64,000 nt of DNA from Hyphomicrobiales bacterium (GTDB lineage: Bacteria > Pseudomonadota > Alphaproteobacteria > Rhizobiales > Rhizobiaceae), in NCBI GenBank assembly GCA_900469445.1, contig UBXM01000009.1, positions 50,323-114,322 of the forward strand. Reading direction: 5' to 3'. The notes under the pieces are model-generated. The model had not been told where the DNA came from and ran no database searches. It saw nothing but the letters and a program-made list of their open reading frames with translations. The number at the start of each line of letters is the position of its first letter. Position 1 is the first letter of the stretch. Position numbers and translations under genes: made by a program. This document shows positions 56,540-64,000 of this stretch, piece by piece.

Positions 56540-57081
56540 GGCGATCTGTCCCTTTTGGCGCTGTAGTGGCGTGCGGCCTTCACCCGGTTGCCGCAAACGG
56601 TCATGTCGCACCAGACGCGGCTGCGGTTCTTGCTGCGGTCGATGAACAACCAGCCGCAATTGCCGCAGATCCTGATCCTCTTCACTTCGCTTTCCGACAG
56701 CAGTCTCAGAGCCGAGTATGCCGTCTCTGCCTCGAGTGATCCCCTGACACCGAGCCGCAGCATGGCAGCTGTTGCTTCCAGAAGCTCGGCGAGAGCTATC
56801 GGTTTTTTCTCATCGTTCACGCAAGCCCGGAAATGGCGGTCGATCGTCTCGCGCAGGGTGATGAAGGGAGCGTGGTTCTCGCCCGACAAAGGAGAGAGCG
56901 TACCGAACAAGGCGCGCTCGGCCGAGAATTCCCCAGCCGCTTTCGGAAATGCATCCAGTTGCTCCGGTTCGGCGAAACGGTCGATGCTGCGGGCGGGATC
57001 GAAGCGCAGGATGACGCTGTTGGCGACGTCCAGCGCCAGCGCGCCTCCGGAAAAACGATGTCGGGTCCATGAAAAGGTCAT
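56536..57081 (-). CDS. CGNR zinc-finger transcriptional regulator
   Basis: A 181-residue protein. The N-terminal ABATE-like domain (FSGGALALDVANSVI) is followed by a C-terminal CGNR zinc finger at about 135-170 (RICGNCGWLFIDRSKNRSRV then WCDMTVCGNRVKAARHY). Members are stress-linked transcription factors, often divergent from their targets. Here it is divergent from a LivH-type permease across 64 bases that contain an inverted repeat, and cotranscribed with a lipoprotein gene. Confidence 0.9.
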   Translation of the reverse strand: MTFSWTRHRFSGGALALDVANSVILRFDPARSIDRFAEPEQLDAFPKAAGEFSAERALFGTLSPLSGENHAPFITLRETIDRHFRACVNDEKKPIALAELLEATAAMLRLGVRGSLEAETAYSALRLLSESEVKRIRICGNCGWLFIDRSKNRSRVWCDMTVCGNRVKAARHYSAKRDRSP

Positions 57082-57088
57082 ACCCGAT

Positions 57089-57120
57089 TATAACTTTCAA
57101 AAGCTTTTTTACCAGTTATA
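57089..57120. promoter_or_regulatory. Possible CGNR operator between divergent genes
   Basis: TATAACT at 57089-57095 and AGTTATA at 57114-57120 are perfect seven-base arms with an 18-base AT-rich spacer. They fill the 64-base gap between the CGNR regulator and the permease. Confidence 0.5.
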
Positions 57121-57145
57121 TTCATATTCTGGATCGGAGGTCCGG

Positions 57146-58042
57146 ATGGCCTATTTCCTGCAGCAGATCGCCAATGCCCTGCCGATCGCATCGCTCTATG
57201 CGGCGCTGGCCTTCGGTTACGCGATTGCTTTCGCAGTCACCCGGCGCGCCGATATCACCTACGGCGCGATCTTCGCCTTTTCCGGCCACATCTATCTTCT
57301 CTTCGCCCATTTGGGCTGGGATCGATTGTGGCTTGTCCTGCCGGCTTCCCTGGCACTTGGAGCAGCAGCAGGATTGATTGGCGGGGTAGGGGCTGGCGTG
57401 GTGATCGGACAATTCGTCATGAGGCCGCTTTCCGCGGTATCTCCGAATGCCATGATCGTTGCCTCGCTCGGCCTAGTGATGGTGCTGATGGAGGGCGCGC
57501 GGCTTGCCTCCAATACGCGGGAACTCTGGCTGCCGCCTTTCCTCGATGACGGCATCGTCTTCTGGCAGGGCGCAGGTTTTGCGGTGACGCTGACATTGCT
57601 GCAACTCATCAATACAGCGCTGATGCTGCTTATGGTCCTAGCCGGCCATCTCATCCTGAGCCGCAGTCATTTCGGGCGCAGATGGCGTGCCGTTTCCGAC
57701 GATTCTCTCGCGGCGGAATTGTCCGGCGTCAGCGCGGCCCGGATCTTCGTTTCGGCCTACGCTCTGGCGGCATTCTATGCCTCGGCCTGCGGCGTGTTGG
57801 CGACATCCTATTACGGTACGATGGATTTCGGTGCCGGATTGCTGTTCGGTCTGAAAGTCGTGCTGCTCGCGGCCGCGGGCGGACATTCGCAACCACTCAA
57901 GTCGGCGGCGGGAGCGGCGGTTGTTGGAGTGGCTGAAACCTTATGGGCGGGCTATGGCCCGATCTTCTGGCGTGATCTGGTGGTGATCTCGGGGCTGGTG
58001 CTGTTGCTGGTTCTCAGCCGGCGGGAGAGGGTGGCACTTTAG
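57146..58042 (+). CDS. Orphan LivH-type ABC permease
   Basis: A 298-residue branched-chain amino acid/urea-type permease with about eight membrane helices (ALPIASLYAALAFGYAIAFA, EARLASNTRELWLPPF region, GATAVVGVAETL-type end). The usual LivM, LivF, LivG and LivK partners are not adjacent. The ATG at 57146 follows GGAGG. An upstream open frame back to 56588 is a shadow of the CGNR gene. It may borrow subunits from another system or have a separate role under CGNR control. Confidence 0.85.
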   Translation: MAYFLQQIANALPIASLYAALAFGYAIAFAVTRRADITYGAIFAFSGHIYLLFAHLGWDRLWLVLPASLALGAAAGLIGGVGAGVVIGQFVMRPLSAVSPNAMIVASLGLVMVLMEGARLASNTRELWLPPFLDDGIVFWQGAGFAVTLTLLQLINTALMLLMVLAGHLILSRSHFGRRWRAVSDDSLAAELSGVSAARIFVSAYALAAFYASACGVLATSYYGTMDFGAGLLFGLKVVLLAAAGGHSQPLKSAAGAAVVGVAETLWAGYGPIFWRDLVVISGLVLLLVLSRRERVAL

Positions 58043-58519
58043 TCAGCGCCACTTGTCCTTCGCCGTGTCGTCGGCATCCTTGGCTTCGACCCAGTTTCCG
58101 GCGGTCCCGTCGGCTGCGTGTTCCTTCTTCCAGAAGGGGGCCGAGGTCTTCAGGTAATCCATGATGAAATTTGCGCCGTCGAATGCGGCTTGCCGATGTG
58201 GGGCGGTCGCGATGACCAGCACGATATTCTCGCCCGGTTCGATGCGGCCATGACGATGGATGGCGGTGGCGCCGATCAGCGAAAAGCGCTCGATCGCGAG
58301 ATCGGCGATCCGCCTCATCTCGGTTTCCGCCATGCCGGGATAATGTTCCAGTTCCAGCGCCGAGAGCTTGCCCTGTTCGCCCCGGCAGAGCCCGACGAAA
58401 GAGACGACGGCGCCGATATCCGTCCTGCCGCCGGTCAGCGCATCGACTTCCACCTGGAGGTCGAAATCATGCGCCTGAACGCGGATGGTCGGGGAGGGAG
58501 TGCTCACCGGATCAGCCAC
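58043..58519 (-). CDS. moaE: Molybdopterin synthase large subunit
   Basis: A 158-residue catalytic subunit that, with MoaD thiocarboxylate, adds the dithiolene to precursor Z. GAVVSFVGLCRGEQG, HRHGRIEPGENIVLV and the active-site lysine segment MDYLKTSAPFWKKE are present. The GTG at 58519 overlaps the moaD stop by eight bases. Confidence 0.95.
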   Translation of the reverse strand: MADPVSTPSPTIRVQAHDFDLQVEVDALTGGRTDIGAVVSFVGLCRGEQGKLSALELEHYPGMAETEMRRIADLAIERFSLIGATAIHRHGRIEPGENIVLVIATAPHRQAAFDGANFIMDYLKTSAPFWKKEHAADGTAGNWVEAKDADDTAKDKWR

Positions 58520-58769
58520 CCGTCATCGGTGGAAATATGCCGATCTCGCGGGCGCCGGCGATTTTTTCGTCATGCTCCACATGTTCCTGATTGATCGCCA
58601 CGCGGATCACGTCGGGATATTGAAGCGCGGTCTCGTATTCCTCGCCCAAGCCCCTCAAATGAATCAGCAAATCGCCAACGGTGACGACGGCTTCGGGAAG
58701 CTCGATTTCTTCTTCCGTCTTGCCGATGCGTTCGCGAACCCAGGCGAAATAGACGAGGTTGGTTTTCAT
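58512..58769 (-). CDS. moaD: Molybdopterin synthase sulfur carrier subunit
   Basis: An 85-residue ubiquitin-like protein. The C-terminal Gly-Gly (IFPPMTGG) is the thiocarboxylated end. The ATG at 58769 (MKTNLVYFAWVRERIG) fits the family; an upstream start at 58790 does not. It follows pgsA by ten bases and overlaps moaE. Confidence 0.95.
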   Translation of the reverse strand: MKTNLVYFAWVRERIGKTEEEIELPEAVVTVGDLLIHLRGLGEEYETALQYPDVIRVAINQEHVEHDEKIAGAREIGIFPPMTGG

Positions 58770-58779
58770 GCCTAAATCC

Positions 58780-59367
58780 TCAGTCCGCATCCACCAGATG
58801 CTTCACGCCGGCCTTGAAATAGTCGTAGCCGGTATAGAACGTCAGGATCGCCGCGACCCACAGAAGCGCGATGCCCATTTCGGTAATGTAAGGGATAACC
58901 TTGTCACCGGCAGGACCCGCGAGCAGGAAGGCTATCGACACCATCTGGATCGTCGTCTTCCATTTGGCGACCCGCGTGACCGGTACGGAAACCTTGAGCG
59001 CGGCGAGATATTCGCGCAGGCCCGAGACAAGGATTTCACGGCATAAAATGGTGATCGCCGCCCACACCGACCAGCCGGCGATCGTGCCGTCTGCCGCCAT
59101 CAAGAGCAGCACGGAGGCGACCAGAAGCTTATCTGCAATCGGATCGAGCATCCGGCCGATATTGGAGGTCTGGTTCCAGATGCGGGCCAGATAGCCATCG
59201 AGATAATCGGTGAGCGAGGCGATGATGAAAAGCCACAGCGCCGTCCAACGGGCCGTATCCGAGCTTTCCAGCTTACCCTCGACGAAAAAACAGAGCACAA
59301 TCACCGGCACGGCGACGATGCGCGCATAGGTGAGAAGGTTAGGGATATTGTATGCGCGGGAAGCCAT
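58780..59367 (-). CDS. pgsA: Phosphatidylglycerophosphate synthase
   Basis: A 195-residue membrane enzyme converting CDP-diacylglycerol to phosphatidylglycerophosphate. The CDP-alcohol phosphotransferase motif is DYLDGYLARIWNQTSNIGRM followed by LDPIADK. The ATG at 59367 (MASRAYNIPNLLTYARI) is the family start. It is the first gene of the pgsA-moaD-moaE operon and follows uvrC by 141 bases, the usual uvrC-pgsA linkage. Confidence 0.95.
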   Translation of the reverse strand: MASRAYNIPNLLTYARIVAVPVIVLCFFVEGKLESSDTARWTALWLFIIASLTDYLDGYLARIWNQTSNIGRMLDPIADKLLVASVLLLMAADGTIAGWSVWAAITILCREILVSGLREYLAALKVSVPVTRVAKWKTTIQMVSIAFLLAGPAGDKVIPYITEMGIALLWVAAILTFYTGYDYFKAGVKHLVDAD

Positions 59368-59508
59368 ATCGGACCTATGCTTGCAGTTTGTCCCTAGTTG
59401 ATGTTTCTGAGGCGAAGCGTCAACCGGTTTCGCGGCTTTTTTACAGACGATTGTGACAGCCGATCCGATGCGGGTCGCCAAAGGCCCGATTGAACCTCTG
59501 GAGGGCGC

Positions 59509-61575
59509 TCAATTGGCTCTGGTTTCATGAAAATGATTATAGACCTGCTTGGCCACCGCTTCCGATATCCCCTCGACAGCCATCAGGTCGTTGAGGCCTG
59601 CGCGCGACACCGCCTTTGCCGTGCCGAAATGCTGCAGAAGCTTGCGCTTGCGGCCCGGGCCGATGCCGGAAATCTCGTCCAGCGGGTTCTTGATCATTTC
59701 CTTCTTGCGGCGTGCCCGGTGTGAGCCGATGGCGAAGCGATGCGCCTCGTCGCGCATGCGCTGGATGAAGTAGAGAACCGGATCGCGCGGCGGCAGCGAA
59801 AAATCGCTTTTGCCATCGGCAAAGAAGCGTTCGCGGCCAGCATCACGGTCGACGCCCTTGGCGACGCCGATGGCGGTCACGACATCGCGGATGCCGAGCT
59901 CATCGAGAATGGCGCGCACCGCCGTCATCTGTCCCTGGCCGCCGTCGATCAGGATCACGTCCGGCCAGGCGGGGAATGCGGCATCGTTGATATCGTCGCT
60001 GCCTGCCTTAGTTGACGCTTCGGCAACCGTTCCCGCTGAAATGCTGCGGTTCGGAATGCCTTCCTCCTTGATCAGACGGGAAAACCGCCGCGTCATCACT
60101 TCCTTCATCATGCCGAAATCGTCTCCGGGCGTGATGTCGGTCGATTTGATGTTGAACTTTCGGTACTGGCCTTTGACGAAGCCTTCCGGTCCCGCCACCA
60201 CCATACCGCCCACAGCATTGGTGCCCATGATGTGGGAATTGTCGTAGATCTCGATGCGGCGCGGCTGGTAGGGCAGCTTGAAGGTTTCCGCGAGACCGGC
60301 CAGAAGCCTGGCCTGCGAGGAGGTTTCGGCCAGTTTGCGCCCATGTGCCTCACGCGCGTTGGCGGCGACATGATCGACGAGATCGCGCTTTTCGCCGCGC
60401 TGGGGCACGGAGATCGCCACCTTGTGTCCGGCCTTTTCGGAAAAGGCGAGAGCAAGCAGTTCCTGTTCCTCGACTGTTTCCGACAGCAGGATCTGTTTCG
60501 GCACCGGCTTGTCGTCATAGAACTGCGCAAGAAATGCGTTGAGCACCTCCGCCGCCGGCATCTGCGGATCGGCTTTCGGGAAATAGGCGCGATTGCCCCA
60601 GTTCTGCCCGGTGCGGAAGAAGAATACCTGGATGCAGGTCAGTCCACCCTCGTGGTGGATGGCGAATATATCCGCTTCCTCCACACCGGCCGGATTGATG
60701 CCCTGGTGGCTCTGGACATGGCTAAGCGCCGCCAGTCGGTCGCGATAGATCGCGGCGCGCTCGAAATCGAGATCTTCCGAAGCCTCCTGCATCTGGGTGG
60801 CGATGGTGTTCTTCACGTTCTGGCTGCGGCCGGAGAGAAAGTCGGAAGCCTCCTTCACCAGATCCGCATAGCCCGCATCGCTGATCTCATGCGTGCAGGG
60901 GCCGGAACAGCGCTTGATTTGATAGAGAAGACAGGGCCGCGTGCGCGTTTCGAACACGCTGTCGGTACAGGTGCGCAACAGAAAGGCCCGTTGCAGCGAA
61001 TTGATCGTTCGGCCCACCGCACTTGCCGATGCGAAGGGGCCGAAATATTGCCCCTTTCGCGCCCGCGCGCCGCGATGCTTCATCAGGGCAGGGGCGCGGT
61101 GGTCGCCGCTGATCAGGATATAGGGAAACGACTTGTCGTCGCGCAGAAGCACGTTGAAGCGCGGCCGCAGCCGCTTGATCAGGTTTGCTTCGAGCAGCAG
61201 CGCCTCGGTTTCCGTCCGCGTCGTGACGAATTCCATATGCGTGGTTTCGCGCACCATGCGGGTGAGACGGTTGGAATGAAGCCGTCCTTGCGCATAATTG
61301 CCGACGCGTTTCTTCAGGCTGCGCGCCTTGCCGACATACATGACGTCGCCGGCCTCGTTGAACATGCGATAGACGCCCGGCGCATTCGGCAGGTGTTTGA
61401 CGAACTCGGCGATCAGGTCGGCACCCTTGAGGCCGCTTTCGTTCTTTACAGCCTCGTTCCAGTCGATGGACGCGGTAATGGTGTCGGCAGCCGTATCCGG
61501 CGCCGTGACATCATCCTCGTCATCATCGATGTCGTCATAGAGAACGCCGCCATCCGGCAGCTTCTTGTCGTTCAT
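59509..61575 (-). CDS. uvrC: Excinuclease ABC subunit C
   Basis: A 688-residue nuclease of nucleotide excision repair. A disordered acidic N-terminus ([15 protein letters not shown]) is followed by the GIY-YIG nuclease ([20 protein letters not shown]), a UVR motif ([18 protein letters not shown]), the RNase H-like nuclease ([15 protein letters not shown]) and a C-terminal HhH pair ([17 protein letters not shown]). The ATG at 61575 has GGAG nine bases upstream. The frame extending to 61701 is not conserved. Confidence 0.96.
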   Translation of the reverse strand: MNDKKLPDGGVLYDDIDDDEDDVTAPDTAADTITASIDWNEAVKNESGLKGADLIAEFVKHLPNAPGVYRMFNEAGDVMYVGKARSLKKRVGNYAQGRLHSNRLTRMVRETTHMEFVTTRTETEALLLEANLIKRLRPRFNVLLRDDKSFPYILISGDHRAPALMKHRGARARKGQYFGPFASASAVGRTINSLQRAFLLRTCTDSVFETRTRPCLLYQIKRCSGPCTHEISDAGYADLVKEASDFLSGRSQNVKNTIATQMQEASEDLDFERAAIYRDRLAALSHVQSHQGINPAGVEEADIFAIHHEGGLTCIQVFFFRTGQNWGNRAYFPKADPQMPAAEVLNAFLAQFYDDKPVPKQILLSETVEEQELLALAFSEKAGHKVAISVPQRGEKRDLVDHVAANAREAHGRKLAETSSQARLLAGLAETFKLPYQPRRIEIYDNSHIMGTNAVGGMVVAGPEGFVKGQYRKFNIKSTDITPGDDFGMMKEVMTRRFSRLIKEEGIPNRSISAGTVAEASTKAGSDDINDAAFPAWPDVILIDGGQGQMTAVRAILDELGIRDVVTAIGVAKGVDRDAGRERFFADGKSDFSLPPRDPVLYFIQRMRDEAHRFAIGSHRARRKKEMIKNPLDEISGIGPGRKRKLLQHFGTAKAVSRAGLNDLMAVEGISEAVAKQVYNHFHETRAN

Positions 61576-62157
61576 TCCATATCTCCGCCGGCACATGCAC
61601 GGGTGCCGGGCTCGCCCTATCTCGAATCGAAGCCGATTGCTGCCTTCACAGATAGTGTCCGGCGGTGCGGTTTGGAAGCAGGCGCTGCTGCTGCGCCTCA
61701 ATCACATTCGATGATGAAATGCGGCGGCATTCGGATGGTCACGCTGGCGTGAGGCCGGGATTGGCGGTCACAGACAGGTATTTCGAAGCATAAGTTGCGA
61801 GGGAAGCGTATCGGTCTTCTTGGCCTGAACTCGAACAGTAAGTGTATCCGCGAGGGCGATTGATAATCGTCATCGAATTTTGCGTGTATTGACTTAGAAT
61901 TTCGGGCCTGTTAAGAAATAAGAAAGAAATGTAAAACAGTTAATGAATGAATTATTATTTTGGTAAGGTTAATGAAATACATGTTGCGGCGATGCAACAT
62001 CAAGATTTAGCCTTCTGTCTGCCGCAAACAATTCACAATTCGGCTCTTTCATCTCCTCAATTGCATTCCAAATTCCTCCTCAGCGAGCAGGGAACAAAGC
62101 TGTCGCCAACAATGTTGATGTGACGCCTTCCCGGCAGCATTAAAAGGAGAAAAATGT
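61576..62157. other. Long intergenic region before the porin, AT-rich
   Basis: A 582-base stretch with no convincing gene. The part at 61850-62010 is far richer in A and T than the rest of the window and probably carries the porin promoter. A perfect hairpin ATGTTGC-GGCGAT-GCAACAT lies at 61981-62000. The remaining 155 bases to the ATG would be a long untranslated leader, as is common for porin mRNAs. Confidence 0.6.
61889..61917 (+). promoter_or_regulatory. Candidate promoter for the porin gene
   Basis: TTGACT at 61889-61894 and TAAGAA at 61912-61917 are spaced by 17 bases in the AT-rich stretch. The -35 match is good and the -10 match moderate. Confidence 0.35.
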
Positions 62158-62796
62158 ATGCGTATTCTCATCGCAACTATGATGGCCTCGGCTGCCAGCT
62201 TCATCGCAATTTCCGCGGCCAATGCTGCTGACGCTGTAGACCAGATCCCGCAGGCACCGATTGCTGTTGAAGAGCCGGCTCCGGCCGTCGGCAACTGGCA
62301 GGGTTACTACCTCGGCGCCACCGGCGCTTACGACTGGGGTCGTTTCGGTGAAGGTGACCGCGACGGCAAGCTCGGTGGCGGTCTCTACACCGGTTACAAC
62401 TGGCAGAGCGGCCAGATGGTTTACGGTGTTGAAGCCGATGTCGCCTACAATGGCGAAAAGGCCGACACCTATCCGGATCTCGAAGGCAAGGCTGGCTGGA
62501 ACGGCTCGCTTCGTGGCCGCGTCGGTTACGACATGAACCCCTTCCTGATCTACGGTACGGCTGGTGTTGCCATCCAGGACAACAAGCTGTCTGACGCGAC
62601 GTCTTCCGAGAGCAAGACGGCTGTCGGTTACACGGTCGGTGCCGGTGCGGAAGCTTTCGTCACCAGCAACATCACCGCCCGCCTCGAATATCGTTACACC
62701 GATTTCGGTTCCAAGGACTACAATCTCGACAGCGGCTCCTTCTCCAAGGGCTACGACGATCACAGCGTCAAGGTCGGTATCGGCGTCAAGTTCTAA
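62158..62796 (+). CDS. Omp25/Omp31-like outer membrane beta-barrel protein
   Basis: A 212-residue porin-like protein with a signal peptide (LIATMMASAASFIAISAANA, cleaved before AD). A proline- and glutamate-rich linker leads into an eight-stranded barrel (WQGYYLGATGAYDWG, YGVEADVAYNG, ITARLEYRYTDFG) ending KVGIGVKF with terminal Phe for BamA recognition. AAGGAG lies eight bases before the ATG. It is a common surface protein of rhizobia and Brucella. Confidence 0.93.
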   Translation: MRILIATMMASAASFIAISAANAADAVDQIPQAPIAVEEPAPAVGNWQGYYLGATGAYDWGRFGEGDRDGKLGGGLYTGYNWQSGQMVYGVEADVAYNGEKADTYPDLEGKAGWNGSLRGRVGYDMNPFLIYGTAGVAIQDNKLSDATSSESKTAVGYTVGAGAEAFVTSNITARLEYRYTDFGSKDYNLDSGSFSKGYDDHSVKVGIGVKF

Positions 62797-62826
62797 TACG
62801 ACTTATAGCCCTAACAGGCTGGGGAA

Positions 62827-62856
62827 GCCCGCGGCGTGAATGCCGCGGGCTTTTTT
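62827..62856 (+). terminator. Rho-independent terminator after the porin
   Basis: GCCCGCGGC and GCCGCGGGC form a nine-pair stem around GTGAAT, followed by six T. It serves the porin on the plus strand and abuts the stop of the convergent gene. Confidence 0.92.
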
Positions 62857-62859
62857 GCG

Positions 62860-63849
62860 TCAGTCCATCTGGATGTTTGCCGCCTTGACGACCGGGCTCC
62901 ATTTGGCGAGCTCGGCGGTCACGTGCTTGCCGAGTTCTTCGGGTGTCGAGCCGACGACCGTTGCGGAAAAATCCTTCATCCGATCGGCGACGGCTGGATC
63001 TTTCAGCGCGGCATTCGCTGCTTCGTTGAGCTTGGCGACCACGTCCGCCGGCGTGCCTGCGGGCGCAAACAGCGCATTCCAGGTATAGGTCTCGTAGCCC
63101 GGCACAGTTTCGGCGACCGTCGGCACGTCCGGGAAGGAGGGGGCCCGTTCCTTCGTGGTTATGCCCAGAGCCTTGAGCGTGCCGCCCTTGATATGGCTGG
63201 AAGACGAGGGGAGGTTGTCGAACATGATCGAGATCTGGTTGCCCAGGAGATCGTTGAGGGCGGGCCCTGCACCCTTGTAGGGGACATGCTGCATCTTGAC
63301 GCCCGCCATGCTGTTGAACAGCTCGCCGGAAAGATGCAGAGGCGTACCGTTGCCGGACGATGCATAGGAATATTTGTCAGGGTCCTTTTTCAAAAGTTCG
63401 ATCAGTTCCGCGACGGAATTGACTTCGAGCTTCGGATTGACCACCAGCACGTTCGGCACGATGACGAGCAGCGAAACCGGCGAGAAATCCTTTTCCGGAT
63501 CATATGGTTTCTGCTTCAGGATCAACGGGTTGAGCGCATGTGTTGCGACGGTTCCCATAAGGATCGTGTAGCCGTCCGGATCCGAGCGGGCCACGCGGTC
63601 GGCGCCGAGATTGCCGCCTGCACCGGCGACGTTTTCAACCACCACCTGCTGACCGAGGATATCGCCCATCTTCTGCGCCACGACGCGGCCGACCACGTCC
63701 GTCGAGCCCCCGGCGGCGAAAGGTACGACCAGCGTGATTGTCCGGTCAGGAAATGCCTGCGCCGCTGCCGGTTGGCCAAGAGACAGTGCCGACAGGGCGG
63801 AACCGGCAAGAACAAGCGCGGCACGCCGCGTCAATCGAGTGATCTTCAT
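62860..63849 (-). CDS. Bug/TctC-family tripartite tricarboxylate binding protein, orphan
   Basis: A 329-residue periplasmic binding protein with a Tat-like basic start (MKITRLTRRAALVLAGS) and a cleavage site after AAA. FPDRTITLVVPFAAGGSTDV and VENVAGAGGNLGADRVARSD are the Bug signatures that coordinate a carboxylate ligand. No tctA/tctB membrane genes are within the window. The ATG at 63849 is preferred over frames extending to 63918. The 150 bases from the start to the window edge contain no gene I can support. The last 18 bases (GCCCCTCATCCGCCTGCC) look like the start of another rhizobial repeat. Confidence 0.9.
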   Translation of the reverse strand: MKITRLTRRAALVLAGSALSALSLGQPAAAQAFPDRTITLVVPFAAGGSTDVVGRVVAQKMGDILGQQVVVENVAGAGGNLGADRVARSDPDGYTILMGTVATHALNPLILKQKPYDPEKDFSPVSLLVIVPNVLVVNPKLEVNSVAELIELLKKDPDKYSYASSGNGTPLHLSGELFNSMAGVKMQHVPYKGAGPALNDLLGNQISIMFDNLPSSSSHIKGGTLKALGITTKERAPSFPDVPTVAETVPGYETYTWNALFAPAGTPADVVAKLNEAANAALKDPAVADRMKDFSATVVGSTPEELGKHVTAELAKWSPVVKAANIQMD

Positions 63850-64000
63850 ATGATTTGCTCCATCACGGCCTCCCGCCGCTCGTCTCATAGTAGCGGAGGA
63901 AGGGGGCAGGGCAAGCAATTCGGGTGCTTGGGCGTATAGGAGGAAAGTCTAAGTGTATTGGCGGTTGAGCTGCAGTCGCAGTGCCCCTCATCCGCCTGCC

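Noticed and set aside
56588..57145. N-terminal extension of the LivH-type permease
   Set aside because: It lies opposite the CGNR gene, is not membrane-like, and a GGAGG site points to the ATG at 57146.
61576..62157. Possible small RNA or CRISPR in the long AT-rich gap
   Set aside because: No repeat-spacer pattern and no terminator that would end a small RNA; only a candidate promoter and one hairpin are visible.

Overview
This window looks like a chromosomal segment of a Rhizobiaceae alphaproteobacterium (Rhizobium/Agrobacterium type). The evidence is the high GC content, the gene order (rpsF-rpsR-DUF2232-rplI next to dnaB-alr-radA-cvpA-purF; surA-lptD-lptG-lptF upstream of a divergent pepA-holC; fabD-fabG-acpP-fabF-mltG-yicC-gmk), rhizobial-type mosaic intergenic repeats, an Omp25/31-like porin and a PurF with a short propeptide. 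Most of the window is housekeeping DNA. Accessory pieces sit in the seams between conserved blocks.

Layout. 0-1.3 kb: 3' part of citramalate synthase (cimA), then an inverted pair of palindromic repeats. 1.5-4.6 kb: a minus-strand operon vapB-vapC-gfa1-gfa2-gfa3-pip in which all five gene junctions are 4-base stop/start overlaps. 4.7-16.4 kb: cysS, a DedA membrane protein, an SDR, purF, cvpA, radA, a ParDE-type toxin-antitoxin pair whose toxin has no standard start codon, alr, a ClbS/DfsB-like protein, a decayed cobalt transporter gene (cbiM) behind a truncated cobalamin riboswitch, and dnaB. 16.6-19.1 kb: the rpsF-rpsR-DUF2232-rplI operon. 19.4-23.6 kb: a DyP-type peroxidase, an aldo/keto reductase and a non-canonical Nramp-family transporter. 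23.7-30.3 kb: fatty acid synthesis genes, mltG, yicC and gmk.

30.3-36.7 kb: a cobalamin-riboswitch-controlled ABC importer operon (two paralogous binding proteins, FecCD-type permease, ATPase, SAM methyltransferase), divergent from a COG0523 (CobW-like) GTPase with a possible Zur-type operator. 36.7-46.4 kb: rsmA, pdxA, surA-like, lptD, lptG, lptF and divergent pepA-holC. 46.6-55.3 kb: a second VapBC pair, an S9 oligopeptidase, an inverted intergenic repeat, an ABC-F ATPase, a small membrane protein translationally coupled to a membrane-embedded chemoreceptor, a GGDEF protein with a degenerate signature, and a DinB-family protein. 55.5-64 kb: ndk, a lipoprotein and CGNR regulator pair divergent from an orphan LivH-type permease, moaE-moaD-pgsA, uvrC, a porin, and an orphan tripartite-tricarboxylate (Bug) binding protein.

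The parts most worth a second look are the VapBC/triple-GFA/peptidase operon, the B12-controlled importer with two binding proteins and a methyltransferase (set against the dead B12-controlled cobalt transporter 21 kb away), the ParE-like toxin without a standard start codon, the small-protein/chemoreceptor pair, and the CGNR/lipoprotein/orphan-permease locus. I found no CRISPR array, prophage, insertion sequence, rRNA or tRNA gene.
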